Below, piece after piece: positions 16,452 through 27,061 of a DNA stretch of 64,000 nt. The stretch spans positions 2,108,001-2,172,000 of the forward strand of contig NZ_AP027731.1 in the NCBI RefSeq assembly GCF_030296595.1. Reading direction: 5' to 3'. The notes under the pieces were generated by a model. It was not told the origin of the DNA, ran no database searches, and worked only from the letters and a program-made list of their open reading frames with translations. The position numbers and the translations under genes were made by a program. The number at the start of each line of letters is the position of its first letter. Position 1 is the first letter of the stretch. The stretch is from Naasia aerilata (GTDB taxonomy: Bacteria > Actinomycetota > Actinomycetes > Actinomycetales > Microbacteriaceae).

Positions 16452-18903
16452 TTAGGGGGTGTTTTCCCCCGGACTGGGGGTGATCGTTCCCGGTGCGGAG
16501 GCGGCCCGTCGGCCGCGCTGAGGTGCGGAAGCAGCGGGTTCCGTCGGCTGATCGGCGGTCGGCTGCTCCTGCTGCTGGGCGGCCGGCGGCAGGGCCGTCG
16601 GCTCCTGGGCCACGGACGCCTCTGCGGGCGACTGAGCCGTGGCAGGCGCCTCCTGCGCGTCGACGGCCTGCTGCTGCGCCGGGCGCGGCTTGAGGTAGAG
16701 CGCGCCCAGCGGCGGGATGGTCAGCTCGGCCGAGGCGCGCTGGCCCTGGTACGGGACCTCCTCCGCGGTGACCGCGCCGAAGTTCCCGACCCCCGAGCCG
16801 CCGAAGTCGGCGGCGTCGGTGTTGAGGATCTCGTCCCAGACGCCCGCGCTCGGCAGGCCCACGCGGTACGGGCCGACCGGGTTGCCCCCGAAGTTGAAGA
16901 TCGCGGCCACCGGGTTGCCCCAGTTGTCCCAGCGGAGGAAGGAGATGACGTTGTTCTCCACGTCGCTGCCGTCGATCCAGGTGAACCCGTTCTCCGAGGA
17001 GTCGCGCTCCCACAGGGACGGGTTCTCCTTGTAGATGCGGTTCAGCTGGCTCACGAAGTTGAAGAGCCCGCGGTGCACGGGCTGGTCGAGGATCCACCAG
17101 TCCAGGCCGCGCTCCTCGCTCCACTCCGACGGCTGGCCGAACTCGGAGCCCATGAAGAGCAGCTGCTTGCCCGGGTGCGCCCACTGGAAGGCGAGGAACG
17201 CCCGCACGTTGGCGAGCTTCTGCCAGTGGTCGCCCGGCATCTTGTTGAACAGGGAGCCCTTGCCGTGCACGACCTCGTCGTGGCTGATGGGCAGCAGGAA
17301 GCTCTCGCTGAACGCGTAGACGAACGAGAAGGTGATCTCGTTGTGGTGGTGACTGCGATACATCGGGTCCTGGTGGATGTAGCGCAGGCCGTCGTTCATC
17401 CAGCCCATGTTCCACTTGAGCCCGAACCCGAGGCCGCCGCCGGACGTGGGGTGGGTGATGCCGCCCCAGCTCGTCGACTCCTCGGCGATCATCACGACGC
17501 CCGGGTACAGCTTGTACGCGGTCGCGTTGACCTCCTGAAGGAAGCCGATCGCCTCGAGGTTCTCGCGTCCGCCGTACTGGTTGGGCAGCCACTCGCCCTC
17601 GTTGCGGGAGTAGTCGAGGTACAGCATCGAGGCGACCGCGTCGACCCGGAGGCCGTCGATGTGGAACTCCTCGAACCAGTAGAGGGCGTTGGCGACGAGG
17701 AAGTTGCGCACGTGTGACTCGCCGAAGTCGAAGACGAGCGTGCCCCAGTCCTGCTGCTCTCCGCGGCGGGGGTCCGAGTGCTCGTAGAGCGCCTGGCCGT
17801 CGAACTTCGCCAGGGCGAACTCGTCCTTCGGGAAGTGGGCGGGGACCCAGTCGACGATCACGCCGATGCCGGCCTGGTGCAGCCGGTCGATCAGGTAGCG
17901 CAGATCGTCGGGGTGCCCGAACCGGGACGACGGCGCGTAGTACCCGGTGACCTGGTAGCCCCACGACCCGCCGAACGGGTGCTCGGCGAGGGGCAGGAAC
18001 TCGACGTGGGTGAAGCCGGTCTCGGCCAGGTAGTCGATGAGCTGGTCCGCGACCTCGCGGTAGCCGAGCCCCGGACGCCAGGAGCCCAGGTGCATCTCGT
18101 ACACGCTCATGGCCTGGTGGTGCGGATCCTTCGAGGCGCGCTGCGCCATCCATTCGCCGTCGCCCCACTCGTACCCGGTGGTGCCGATGACGGATGCGGT
18201 GGCGGGCGGCACCTCGGTGTACTGGGCCATCGGGTCGGCCTTCTCGATCCAGCGGCCGTCGGCAGTGAGGATCTGGAACTTGTAGGAGCCGCCGGGCTCG
18301 AGGCCCGGGACGAACAGCTCCCACACGCCGTTGGAGTCCATCCGGCGCATGGTGTGCTGCACGCCGTGCCAGCCGTTGAAGTCGCCGATCACGCGCACGA
18401 TCTGCGCGTGCGGCGCCCACACGGCGAAGGCGACGCCGGTGGTCGCCTGCTCGACACCCCAGTGCTCGCGGTAGTGCGCGCCGAGCACGTGCCACAGGCG
18501 CTCGTGCCGCCCCTCGCCGAAGAGGTAGAGGTCCAGATCGCCGATGGAGGAGGTAGCGGTACGGGTCGTCGACCGTCCACTCGCTGCCGTCGGCGTAGCG
18601 GGCCTCGATCACGTAGTCCTTGAAGCCGAGGATGCTGACGCCCTGCCACACGCCGTGGCCGAGGTGGGCCAGGTCGACCCGCGCTCCGGTGGAGAGCACG
18701 GCCGTCACCTTGTCCGCCAGCGGGCGCAGCGCCCGGATGGCGACCACCTGGTCGGCGACGCCCTCGACCGGAACCGGGTGCTGGCCGAGGATCGAGTGCG
18801 GCCCGGAGTGCAGGCCCTGCTCGAGGCGGGCGAGCTCCTCCTCGGGGACCGTCGGCAGGTCGAACCGAGGCTGAGGAGTGGTGTCGACGGTGGCGTCGGC
18901 CAT
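16452..18903 (-). CDS. glgB: 1,4-alpha-glucan branching enzyme (frame broken near 18545)
   Basis: GlgB cuts an alpha-1,4 glucan chain and rejoins it as an alpha-1,6 branch. The N-terminal domain starts [13 protein letters not shown] at 18903; a CBM48 fold follows, then the GH13 barrel with [13 protein letters not shown] carrying the nucleophile aspartate and MIAEES the acid/base glutamate, and the all-beta C-terminal domain. After the normal end (LYLKPRPAQ) there is an unusual tail of about 75 residues rich in Gln, Ala, Pro and Glu. The frame changes between DDPYRYL and the [12 protein letters not shown] segment at about 18541-18556; two bases appear to be missing. It begins 19 bp after glgE and forms an operon with it. 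Confidence 0.9.
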
Positions 18904-18922
18904 GCGTGCCTTCTTTCGGGGC

Positions 18923-20941
18923 TCAGTAGTACTGCTCGGGGACCGGGGTCACCACGTGCAGGATGTGCACCGGCTGCGTGAAGGCATCCAGTCGCACATA
19001 GTTGTGCTCTCCCCATGTCCAGGTTGAGTCGGTCAGCAGATCGCGGACCTGGTAGGAGGTCTCCGGCTCGAGTCCGAGCCGCGTGAGGTCCAGGTGCACC
19101 GTCGACTCGCGCACCGAGTGCGGGTCGAGGTTCGCCACGACGAGGATCGTGTCCGAGGCCCCGGTGGGCGTGAAGCGCCCCTCGATGTGCTTGCTGTAGA
19201 CGAGGATCTCGGGGTCGTCGCACCAGTGGATGTCGATGTTGCGGAGCTGGCCGAGGGCGGGGTGCTCGCGGCGGATCTCGTTGAGCCGGCGGAGGTAGGG
19301 CGCGAGCGAGACGCCGAGCTTCTCGGCGTGCGCGTAGTCGCGGACCTTGAACTCGTACTTCTCGTTGTCGATGTTCTCCTCGGAGCCCGGCCGCGCCACG
19401 TTCTCGATGAGCTCGTAGCCGGAGTAGACGCCCCAGGTCGGGGAGGCCGTCGCCGCGAGCGCCGCGCGGATGCGGTAGGCGGGCGGTCCGCCGAACTGCA
19501 GGTACGGCGTGAGGATGTCGTGGGTGTTGACGAAGAAGTTGGGCCGGAGGTAGTCCGCGCTCTCCCGGGAGAGCTCGAGGAAGTACTCCGCCAGCTCCTC
19601 CTTCGAGTTGCGCCACGTGAAGTACGTGTAGCTCTGCTGGAAGCCGACCTGCGCGAGGCCGCGCATCATCGGCGGACGCGTGAACGCCTCAGACAGGAAG
19701 ATGACGTCGGGGTGCGCGCCGTTCACCTCGTGCAGGAGCCGCTCCCAGAACGCGAGGGGCTTCGTGTGCGGGTTGTCGACGCGGAAGATCTTCACGCCGA
19801 GCCCGATCCAGTGCAGGAAGAGCCGCAGCATCTCCTGGTAGATGCCCTCGGGGTCGTTGTCGAAGTTCAGGGGATAGATGTCCTGGTACTTCTTGGGCGG
19901 GTTCTCCGCGTACGCGATGCTGCCGTCGGGGAGCTGCGTGAAGAACTGCGGGTGCTGGGTCACCCAGGGGTGGTCGGGGGAGGCCTGCAGCGCGATGTCG
20001 AGCGCGAGCTCCATCCCGGCGTCCTGGATGGCACCGACGAAGAACCTGAAGTCCTCCTCGTCGCCGAGATCCGGGTGGATCGCGTCGTGCCCGCCCTCCG
20101 CCGCGCCGATGCCGTAGGGGAGCCCGGGTCGTTCGGTCCGGCCGTGAGCGTGTTGTTCGGACCCTTGCGGTTGGTGAGCCCGATCGGGTGCACGGGCGGG
20201 ATGTAGACGACGTCGAAGCCCATGGCCGCGATGGCGGGGAGACGCTCGGCCGCCGTGCGGAACGTCCCGGACTGCCAGGAGCCGTCCTCGTGCTGCACGG
20301 CACCCTCGGATCGGGGGAAGAACTCGTACCAGGATCCGCGCCCGGCGCGCTCCCGCTCGACCCGGAGCCGATGCTCGGGGAGAGGGTGACGAGGCTCGCG
20401 AGCGGGATCCGCTCGAGCGCCGCGACGACGTCGGGCTCTTCCGCGGCCTCCAGGCGCGTCGCCGGATCGAGCGTCGTGTCCGCGATGCGCTTGGCGGCGG
20501 CGGTGAAGAGGCGGCGGTCGGCGGCGGGACGCGACGTCTCGGCGGCGGCGCGCTCGAAGAGCTGCTGCCCCAGTGTGAGCATGACGTCGACGTCGACGCC
20601 GGCCGGGATCTTCACCTCGGCGTTGTGCAGCCAGGTGGCGAAGTCGTCGCCCCACGCCTTGATGCGGAAGGTCCAGAACCCCTCGGCTTCGACGAGCACG
20701 TCGGCGCGCCAGCGGTCGACGCCCTTCTCGATGAGGGTCATCCGGTGCTCGGTGGTCGCACCGCTCGGGTCGGTGAGCACCACGTCCGCGCCGATGAGGT
20801 CGTGTCCCTCGCGGAACACGGTCGCCGCGAACGGGACGACCTCGCCGACGAAGGCCTTCGCCGGCCACAGGTCGCCCGGCAGCTGGGGGAGAGATCGAGG
20901 ATAGGGATGCGGCCGAGGCGGGGCGTCCAGTCGCTCTGCAC
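18923..20941 (-). CDS. glgE: Alpha-1,4-glucan:maltose-1-phosphate maltosyltransferase (three frame breaks)
   Basis: GlgE extends glucan with maltose units from maltose-1-phosphate, the polymerising step of the trehalose-to-glucan route of actinobacteria. The N-terminal segment [14 protein letters not shown], the FFPRSEGA stretch, [23 protein letters not shown] (nucleophile Asp) and FLSEAFTRP (acid/base Glu) are all in family order. Three breaks interrupt the frame, each fitting one lost base in a C run on the coding strand: about 20885-20889, 20377-20380 and 20117-20120. GTG 20941 is a tentative start, a few residues before the conserved N-terminus. It leads the glgE-glgB operon and diverges from glgP. 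Confidence 0.88.
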
Positions 20942-21217
20942 GCCCGCTGCGGAGGCCGAGATCGTGCCCTCCGACGCCGCGCGCCGGGGCCGGAAGACGT
21001 CCGCCTCGTGGCCTGGCGGGTCGCGCCCGCCTCTTCGCTGTTCCGTGGAGTCGCCACGGCCTCACTCTAGCCCGGGCCCGATTTCCGACCCTGGTCGGCG
21101 GCGGAGGCTTGCGAGAGGGGTGGGGGGACCGCTAACGCGGGCGCCCGGGTCCCCGATCGCGGCTTCCGACTGTCCTAGGGTGGGACCCACTCCGCCACAC
21201 GGTCGATGGGAACATGT

Positions 21218-23803
21218 ATGAAGGCGATTCGCCGTTTCACTGTCCGCACGGTCCTGCCGGAGGGTCTCTCCGCACTGGACGAGCTCGCCGGCAATCTCCG
21301 CTGGTCCTGGCATCAGCCGACGCAGGAGCTCTTCGCGTTCATCGACCCGGAGCTGTGGGGCGCGAGCCACCACGATCCGGTCGGGCTCCTCGGCATGGTG
21401 TCGCCGGAGCGCGTGGCCGAGCTGGCGGCGGACAAGCAGTTCGTCGGCCGCGCGAACGACCTGCGCACCGACCTGCGCACCTACATCTCCGAGCCTCGCT
21501 GGTACCAGGGGCAGAAGGACGCCCCCGCGTCCATCGCCTACTTCTCGCCGGAGTTCGGCATCGCCGCCGCGCTGCCCCAGTACTCGGGCGGACTCGGCAT
21601 CCTGGCCGGCGACCACCTGAAGAGCGCGTCCGACCTGGGACTTCCGCTGCTGGCCGTGGGCCTCTTCTACCGCTCCGGCTACTTCAAGCAGGCCATCTCG
21701 CCGGACGGCTGGCAGCAGGAGACCTACCCGGTGCTCGACCCCGACGGCCTGCCGCTGTCCGTGCTGCGCGGCGCGGACGGCGCCCCCGCTCAGGTCGCGC
21801 TCGCGCTGCCCGCCGGGCGGACTCTCTTCGCCCGCGTCTGGCAGGCGGATGTCGGCCGGGTCAAGCTGCTGCTGCTCGACACCGACATCCCCGAGAACGA
21901 CGAGAGCCTCCGCACCGTGACCGACCGCCTCTACGGCGGCGGCGGCGAGCACCGCCTCCTCCAGGAGCTGCTCCTCGGCATCGGCGGCGTCCGCGCCATC
22001 AAGCTGTTCTCGGAGCTGAGCGGACGCGAGTTCCCGCAGGTCTTCCACACCAACGAGGGCCACGCCGGCTTCCTCGGCCTCGAGCGCATCAGCGACCTGG
22101 TCGCCGCCGGGCTCGGGTTCGGCGAGGCGCTCGAGGTCGTGCGGGCCGGGACGGTCTTCACGACCCACACGCCCGTCCCGGCCGGCATCGACCGCTTCGA
22201 GCGCAGCCTGGTCGAGGCCTACTTCTCCACCGACCTGCTCCCCGGCGTCGCGGTCCAGGACGTCCTGGCCCTCGGCACCGAGAACTACGAGGGCGGCAAT
22301 GCCGGCGTGTTCAACATGGCCGTCATGGGACTGCGGCTCGCGCAGCACGCGAACGGCGTCTCCAAGCTGCACGGCGAGGTCAGCCGGGGCATGTTCTCCG
22401 GGCTGTGGCCGGGATTCGACCAGGCGGACGTGCCGATCACGTCGGTGACGAACGGCGTGCACGCGCCGACCTGGACCGACCCGATGCTCCTCCGGCTCGC
22501 GGAGGACAAGCTCGGCACCATCGACACCACGGTCGCCGACTGGCGCTCCAAGTCCGTCAGTGACGAGGACCTCTGGCGGGTGCGGGGGCAGATGCGCGAG
22601 CAGCTCGTCGCCGACGCGCGCGAGCGCATCCGCGACGCGTGGCAGCAGCAGAACCCGGGCTCGGTGGTTCCCACCTGGATCGGGGAGGCCCTCGACCCGG
22701 CCGCGCTGACGATCGGGTTCGCTCGCCGCGTTCCCACCTACAAGCGGCTCACGCTCATGCTCCACGACGAGAACCGGCTGCGCGCCATCCTCACGTCGAA
22801 GAAGCGTCCCGTGCAGATGATCATCGCCGGCAAGTCGCACCCCGCCGACGACGAGGGCAAGCGCCTGATCCAGCGGCTCGTCACGTTCGCGCAGGACCCG
22901 GACATCCGCAAGCGGCTCGTCTTCCTGCCGAACTACGACATCGGCATGGCGCAACTGCTCTACCCGGGCACCGACGTGTGGCTGAACAACCCGCTGCGCC
23001 CGCTCGAGGCCTGCGGCACGTCCGGCATGAAGGCGGCCCTCAACGGCGCGCTGAACCTGTCCATCCTCGACGGCTGGTGGAACGAGTACTACGACGGCGA
23101 GAACGGCTGGGCGATCCCGTCCTCTGATGCCGCGGGCGACGCCGCCGAGCGCGACGCGCTCGAGGCCGGTGCGCTGTACGACCTGATCGAGCACCAGATC
23201 GCGCCGCGCTTCTACGACCGGAACAAGGACGGCGTCCCGGTCCGCTGGGTGAAGTCGATCCGGCACACGCTCGCGACCCTCTCGCCGGAGCTCTCCGCCG
23301 ACCGCATGGTCAAGGAGTACGTCGGCAAGCTGTACACGCCCGCGGGCAAGGCGGCGAGCGTCATCGCGGCCGACGACTACGCGGCCGGACGCGAGCTCGC
23401 GGCCTGGAAGGACGAGGTGCGCCGCGACTGGTCGGGCGTGCAGGTCCTGCACGTCGAGTCGGGCGGCCTCGCCGCCATCCCGCGCGTGGGCGACGAGCTG
23501 CACGTGCGTGCCCGCGTCCAGCTGGGCGCGCTCAGCCCCGAGGACGTGTCCGTCGAGGTGGTCTACGGGAAGAGCCTGGAGGGCGACTCGCTCGAGGACA
23601 TGACCACCGTGCAGCTGGCCCCGCTGGTCGAGGACGGCTCCTCCGCGGCGACCGGGGCGGTCACCCTCGACGGGTCCACGACGTTCGCCGGCACGGTGAC
23701 GCTCAAGCGGCCCGGCTCGTTCGGCTACAACGTGCGCGTGGTCCCCAAGTCGCAGTACCTGGCGAGCCCCGCCGAGCTGGGGCTGGTGACGGTCGCGCAC
23801 TAG
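21218..23803 (+). CDS. glgP: Glycogen/maltodextrin phosphorylase
   Basis: About 861 residues, unbroken. It has the actinobacterial-type phosphorylase N-terminus (NLRWSWHQPTQELF), the SPEFGIAAALPQYSGGLGILAGDH segment that is a hallmark of this subfamily, HTNEGHAGF, THTPVPAGID, FARRVPTYKR and the pyridoxal-phosphate lysine region EACGTSGMKAALNG. It releases glucose-1-phosphate from the non-reducing ends of glucan. The ATG at 21218 is preceded by GGGAA; an ATG four codons earlier is possible. It diverges from glgE-glgB, so building and breaking of the polymer are encoded back to back. The C-terminal 100 residues carry a beta domain. Confidence 0.93.
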   Translation: MKAIRRFTVRTVLPEGLSALDELAGNLRWSWHQPTQELFAFIDPELWGASHHDPVGLLGMVSPERVAELAADKQFVGRANDLRTDLRTYISEPRWYQGQKDAPASIAYFSPEFGIAAALPQYSGGLGILAGDHLKSASDLGLPLLAVGLFYRSGYFKQAISPDGWQQETYPVLDPDGLPLSVLRGADGAPAQVALALPAGRTLFARVWQADVGRVKLLLLDTDIPENDESLRTVTDRLYGGGGEHRLLQELLLGIGGVRAIKLFSELSGREFPQVFHTNEGHAGFLGLERISDLVAAGLGFGEALEVVRAGTVFTTHTPVPAGIDRFERSLVEAYFSTDLLPGVAVQDVLALGTENYEGGNAGVFNMAVMGLRLAQHANGVSKLHGEVSRGMFSGLWPGFDQADVPITSVTNGVHAPTWTDPMLLRLAEDKLGTIDTTVADWRSKSVSDEDLWRVRGQMREQLVADARERIRDAWQQQNPGSVVPTWIGEALDPAALTIGFARRVPTYKRLTLMLHDENRLRAILTSKKRPVQMIIAGKSHPADDEGKRLIQRLVTFAQDPDIRKRLVFLPNYDIGMAQLLYPGTDVWLNNPLRPLEACGTSGMKAALNGALNLSILDGWWNEYYDGENGWAIPSSDAAGDAAERDALEAGALYDLIEHQIAPRFYDRNKDGVPVRWVKSIRHTLATLSPELSADRMVKEYVGKLYTPAGKAASVIAADDYAAGRELAAWKDEVRRDWSGVQVLHVESGGLAAIPRVGDELHVRARVQLGALSPEDVSVEVVYGKSLEGDSLEDMTTVQLAPLVEDGSSAATGAVTLDGSTTFAGTVTLKRPGSFGYNVRVVPKSQYLASPAELGLVTVAH

Positions 23804-25004
23804 CGCGGACGGCGCCGAGCGCGCCCTGTGACACCGAGCGCACCTCGTATACGGGGTGCGCTCGGTGGTTGGGGGTGCGGTCGGTGGGGTGTGCCCTGGC
23901 GGGTGGGTGGCTCGGTTGTGCCAGCCGAGGGTGGGGGTGCCCGAGGGTGGGCGGCTCGCCGGTTACCGGGAGTTGAGGCCCGAGGGGGAGCGCCCCGGGT
24001 CGGCATACGGAACCGGTGCGCGAGCGGATCGTCCGCGCGGTGTCGGTCGGGCTTAAGACGTGGAGTTGAGCGGCCGGAACGGTGACCGCTTCGTGCGCTG
24101 TGGGGGGAGGGGACGCCGAGCGCGCCCCGACACACCGAGCGCGCCTCCGTTTCGCCGAGCGCGCCCCGTGCCACCGAACGCACCCCGTATACAGGGTGCG
24201 CTCGGTGTTTCGGGGTGCGCTCGATGAGAGAGGTGCGCGCTCGGTGCGTCGGGGTGCGTTCGGCGGAGCCGGAACGGGCGCTGCGCGGGCCCACACCAGG
24301 CCGGCGACGACGCGGTGTGAGGCGCCTTGTCCTCCGCCGAGCGCGGTCTGAGGAGCCGCCACGGCCGCCGAGCGCGGTGTGAGGCGCCGGGGTTTCCGCC
24401 GAGCGCGGTGCGTATGGACGAGCGCGCCTCGTGTACGGACCGCGCTCGTCGTCTCGGGCCGCGGTCGGTGCTCGCCCCGCGCTCGGTGAATGCGCTACGA
24501 CCGGTGCTCTGAGCGCCGTCCCCTGCGCCGAGCGCGGTCCGAGGCGCCGTGTCCGCCGCCGAGCGCGGTGTCAGGCGCCGGGGTTTCCACCGAGCGCGGT
24601 GCGTATGGACGAGCGCGCCTCGTGCACGGGCCGCGCTCGTCGTCCCGGGCCGCGCTCGGTGCTCGCCCCGCGCTCGGTGAGTGCGCTACGACCGGTGCTC
24701 TGAGCGCCGTCCCCTGCGCCGAGCGCGGCCTGAGGAGTCGCCACGGCCGCCGAGCGCGGTCCGAGGCGCTGTGTCCGCCGCCGAGCGCGGTGTGAGGCGC
24801 CGGGGTTCCTGCCGAGCGCGGTGCGTGTGGACGAGCGCGCCTCGTATACGGGCCGCGCTCGTCGTCACGGGCTGCGCTCGGTGCTCGCACCGCGCTCGGC
24901 GAACGCGACGAGTGCACCTGACCCGGCCACTCGAGGGACTCCCGTCCCTGCCTCCACCTGTCGCCCTGCGGCCAGCGGATGCGGCGAAGCCCGCGGTTCG
25001 GCGC
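23804..25004. repeat. Block of palindromic GAGCGC/GCGCTC repeats between glgP and glgX
   Basis: This 1.2 kb gap between converging genes holds dozens of copies of GAGCGC and GCGCTC in opposite orientation, pairing into hairpins. The best is at 23832-23867: arms CACCGAGCGCACC and GGTGCGCTCGGTG, a perfect 13 bp stem. The loop core reads CGTATACGG, and variants of it (GTATAC, GTGTAC, GTGCAC) recur in the loops at 24172-24208, 24417-24450, 24609-24641 and 24831-24863. Related palindromes lie at 35044-35193 and 50181-50260. Short open frames through it on both strands are by-products of the repeat. I infer a dispersed intergenic repeat family, possibly also ending transcription. Confidence 0.8.
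24367..24903. repeat. Imperfect direct repeat, period 191 then 222 bp
   Basis: Inside the palindrome block, a unit beginning GCCGAGCGCGGTGT(G)(A)GGCGCC starts at 24367, 24558 and 24780. The first two copies are nearly identical over 191 bp, including the phrase CGCTACGACCGGTGCTCTGA; the third has about 31 extra bases before its start. The pattern suggests recent duplication by slippage or unequal exchange of several hairpins at once. Confidence 0.75.
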
Positions 25005-27040
25005 CTACCGGGCCCGGAACAGCGCCAGGGACGGGCCCGGCACGTCGTACTCGGTGCCCGGCGCGTGCACCGTGCCGTGCGCGGCGTCGTCGGCGCTCGC
25101 CCAGAGGAGCTCGTAGTCCTCGACGTCCTCGTGCCGGGGGAGCGTGACCGTGCAGTCGCCGTCGCCGTTGACGACCAGCAGGATGCGGTTGCGCTCCTCG
25201 AACTCGGGCGTCGACGTCGCGAAGTACTGGATGCACCGGGTCTCCGGCGCATGCCACTCGCGGGACGTCATCGGCTCGCCGGAGGGGGCGTACCAGGCCA
25301 GCTCGGACGCGTTGGGCGTGGCCATGTCCTCGCGGGCGAATCGCGCGGGACGCAGTGCGGGGTTCTCGCGGCGCAGGCGCAGGAGCGTCTTTGTCAGCTC
25401 GCGGAGGTCCCGCTGCCACGGCGACTGGTGCCAGGACAGCCAGGTGAGCTCGCTGTCGTGGCAGTACGCGTTGTTGTTGCCGCGCTGCGAGCGGCCCCAC
25501 TCGTCGCCGGCGGTGATCATCGGCACACCGGCGGACAGCAGGAGCGTGCCGAGGAGGTTCCTCATCGCCCGGCGGCGATCGGCGAGGATGCGCGGGTTGC
25601 GCGTGTCGCCCTCGACGCCGAAGTTGAACGATCGGTTGTCGTCGGTGCCGTCGCGGTTGTTCTCGCCGTTGCCGAAGTTGTGCTTCTCGTTGTACGCGGT
25701 GAGGTCGGCGAGCGTGAAGCCGTCGTGCGCCGTGACGAAGTTGATGGAGGCGAGGGCCCGCGCTCCTTGCCGAAGACCTCGGAGGATCCGCTGAGCGCGC
25801 TCGCGAGGCGGCCCGCGCCGCCCGCTGGCGGCGTGCCGTGCCGGGAGGCGGCGACCTCGCTCAGCCAGAAGTCGCGCGTCGCGTTGCGGAAGGAGTCGTT
25901 CCACTCGCTCCACCCTGCGGCGAAGTTGCCGGTCTGCCAGCCGCCGTACCCGACGTCCCACGGCTCGGCGATGAGCTTCACGCCCTCGAGAGCGGGATCG
26001 TCGCGGAGGGCGACGAGCAGCGGATGCTCCGGGTCGAACGCGCCGCGCGCATCCCGGCCCAGGGTGACCGCGAGGTCGAAGCGGAAGCCGTCGATCTGCA
26101 TCTCGTTGGCCCAGTAGCGGACCGAGTCGAGGACGAGCCGGATCGGCGCCTCCTGGCTGAAGTCGAGCGAGTTGCCGCAGCCCGTGGTGTCGACGTACTC
26201 GCCGCCGGCCGCCTGCCGGTAGTAGGAGGCGTTATCGATGCCGCGGAAGCTCGTGCGCGGGCCGCCGATGCCCTCCTCGGCGGTGTGGTTGTAGACGACG
26301 TCGAGGATCACCTCGATGCCGGCCTCGTGCAGCAGCTTCACCATGCCCTTGAACTCGCGGAGGACCGCCTCCGGCCCCGCCTGCTGAGCACCGGCGGACG
26401 CGTACGACGGGTGCGGCGCGAAGTAGGACAGGGAGTTGTAGCCCCAGTAGTTGCGGAGGCCCTGGCCCACGAGCCGGCGCTCGCTCGCGAAGGCGTGCAC
26501 GGGCAGCAGCTCGACCGCGGTGATGCCGAGGTCGCGGAGGTAGTCGATGGTGCCCTGGTTGGCGAGCCCGGCGTAGGTGCCCTGCAGCTCCACCGGCACC
26601 CGCCCGCTGAGCTTGGTGAGCCCGCGGGCGTGCGCCTCGTAGATCACGGTGCGGTCGAGCGGCGTGGCCGGCTTGCGGCTCTCGCCCCAGTCGAAGCCGT
26701 CCTCCACGACCACGCTCCGCCAGGTGTTGGAGTCGCTGCGGAAGACGCCGCGGGCATAGGGGTCGAGCAGGACGCTCGCCGGGTTGAAGGTGTTCCCGGG
26801 GCCCGCGGGTCCGGAGACGCGCACGCCGTAGCGCCGGCCGGGCGTGAGCATCGGCGAGCTTCCGCTCCACACGCCGTGCTCGTCGCGCACGAGCGGAACG
26901 GTCGACGTGATCCAGTTCGAGTCGGCCGAATCGAACAGGCACAGCTCGACCGCGTCGGCCGTGCCGCTCCAGATGCGGATCGAGCCGCGACTGCCGGTCC
27001 GCCGCACGCCGAGGTCGCGCAGGGGATCCTCCGGCGTCAT
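25005..27040 (-). CDS. glgX: Glycogen debranching enzyme GlgX (frame broken near 25755)
   Basis: A GH13 enzyme of about 678 residues that cuts alpha-1,6 branches. The N-terminal CBM48-like domain (about 10-110) is followed by the barrel: YEAHARGLTKLS, YNHTAEEG, DGFRFDLAVTLGRD with the nucleophile Asp, LIAEPWDVG with the acid/base Glu, and NFVTAHDGFTLADL. The last part lies in another frame: restoring one base in the GGGCCC stretch at 25754-25759 joins FGKERG to LASINFVTAHDG. Start ATG 27040. It diverges from the cysteine desulfurase gene with only 21 bp between start codons, so promoters overlap or transcripts are nearly leaderless. It completes the local set glgE, glgB, glgP, glgX. Confidence 0.9.
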
Positions 27041-27061
27041 GGTGACTACAGTATGGGCACC

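Noticed and set aside
21062..23800. A 912-codon minus-strand frame opposite glgP
   Set aside because: Antisense shadow; composition is His/Arg/Gly/Val-rich without motifs, while glgP on the plus strand is complete.
23827..23833. A further TGTCACA match on the minus strand at the repeat block
   Set aside because: It is followed by repeat sequence without NGTC at 16 bp and points into the end of glgP, so not counted as an ECF41 promoter.
24367..24903. Possible CRISPR array because of regular repeats
   Set aside because: Repeats are palindromic units of uneven length copied together with their spacers; spacers are not unique and no cas gene is near.
24082..24917. Several 60-140 residue open frames on both strands in the repeat block
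   Set aside because: They are made of translated GAGCGC repeats (Arg/Ala/Pro-rich), overlap each other on both strands, and have no ribosome-binding site or family feature.
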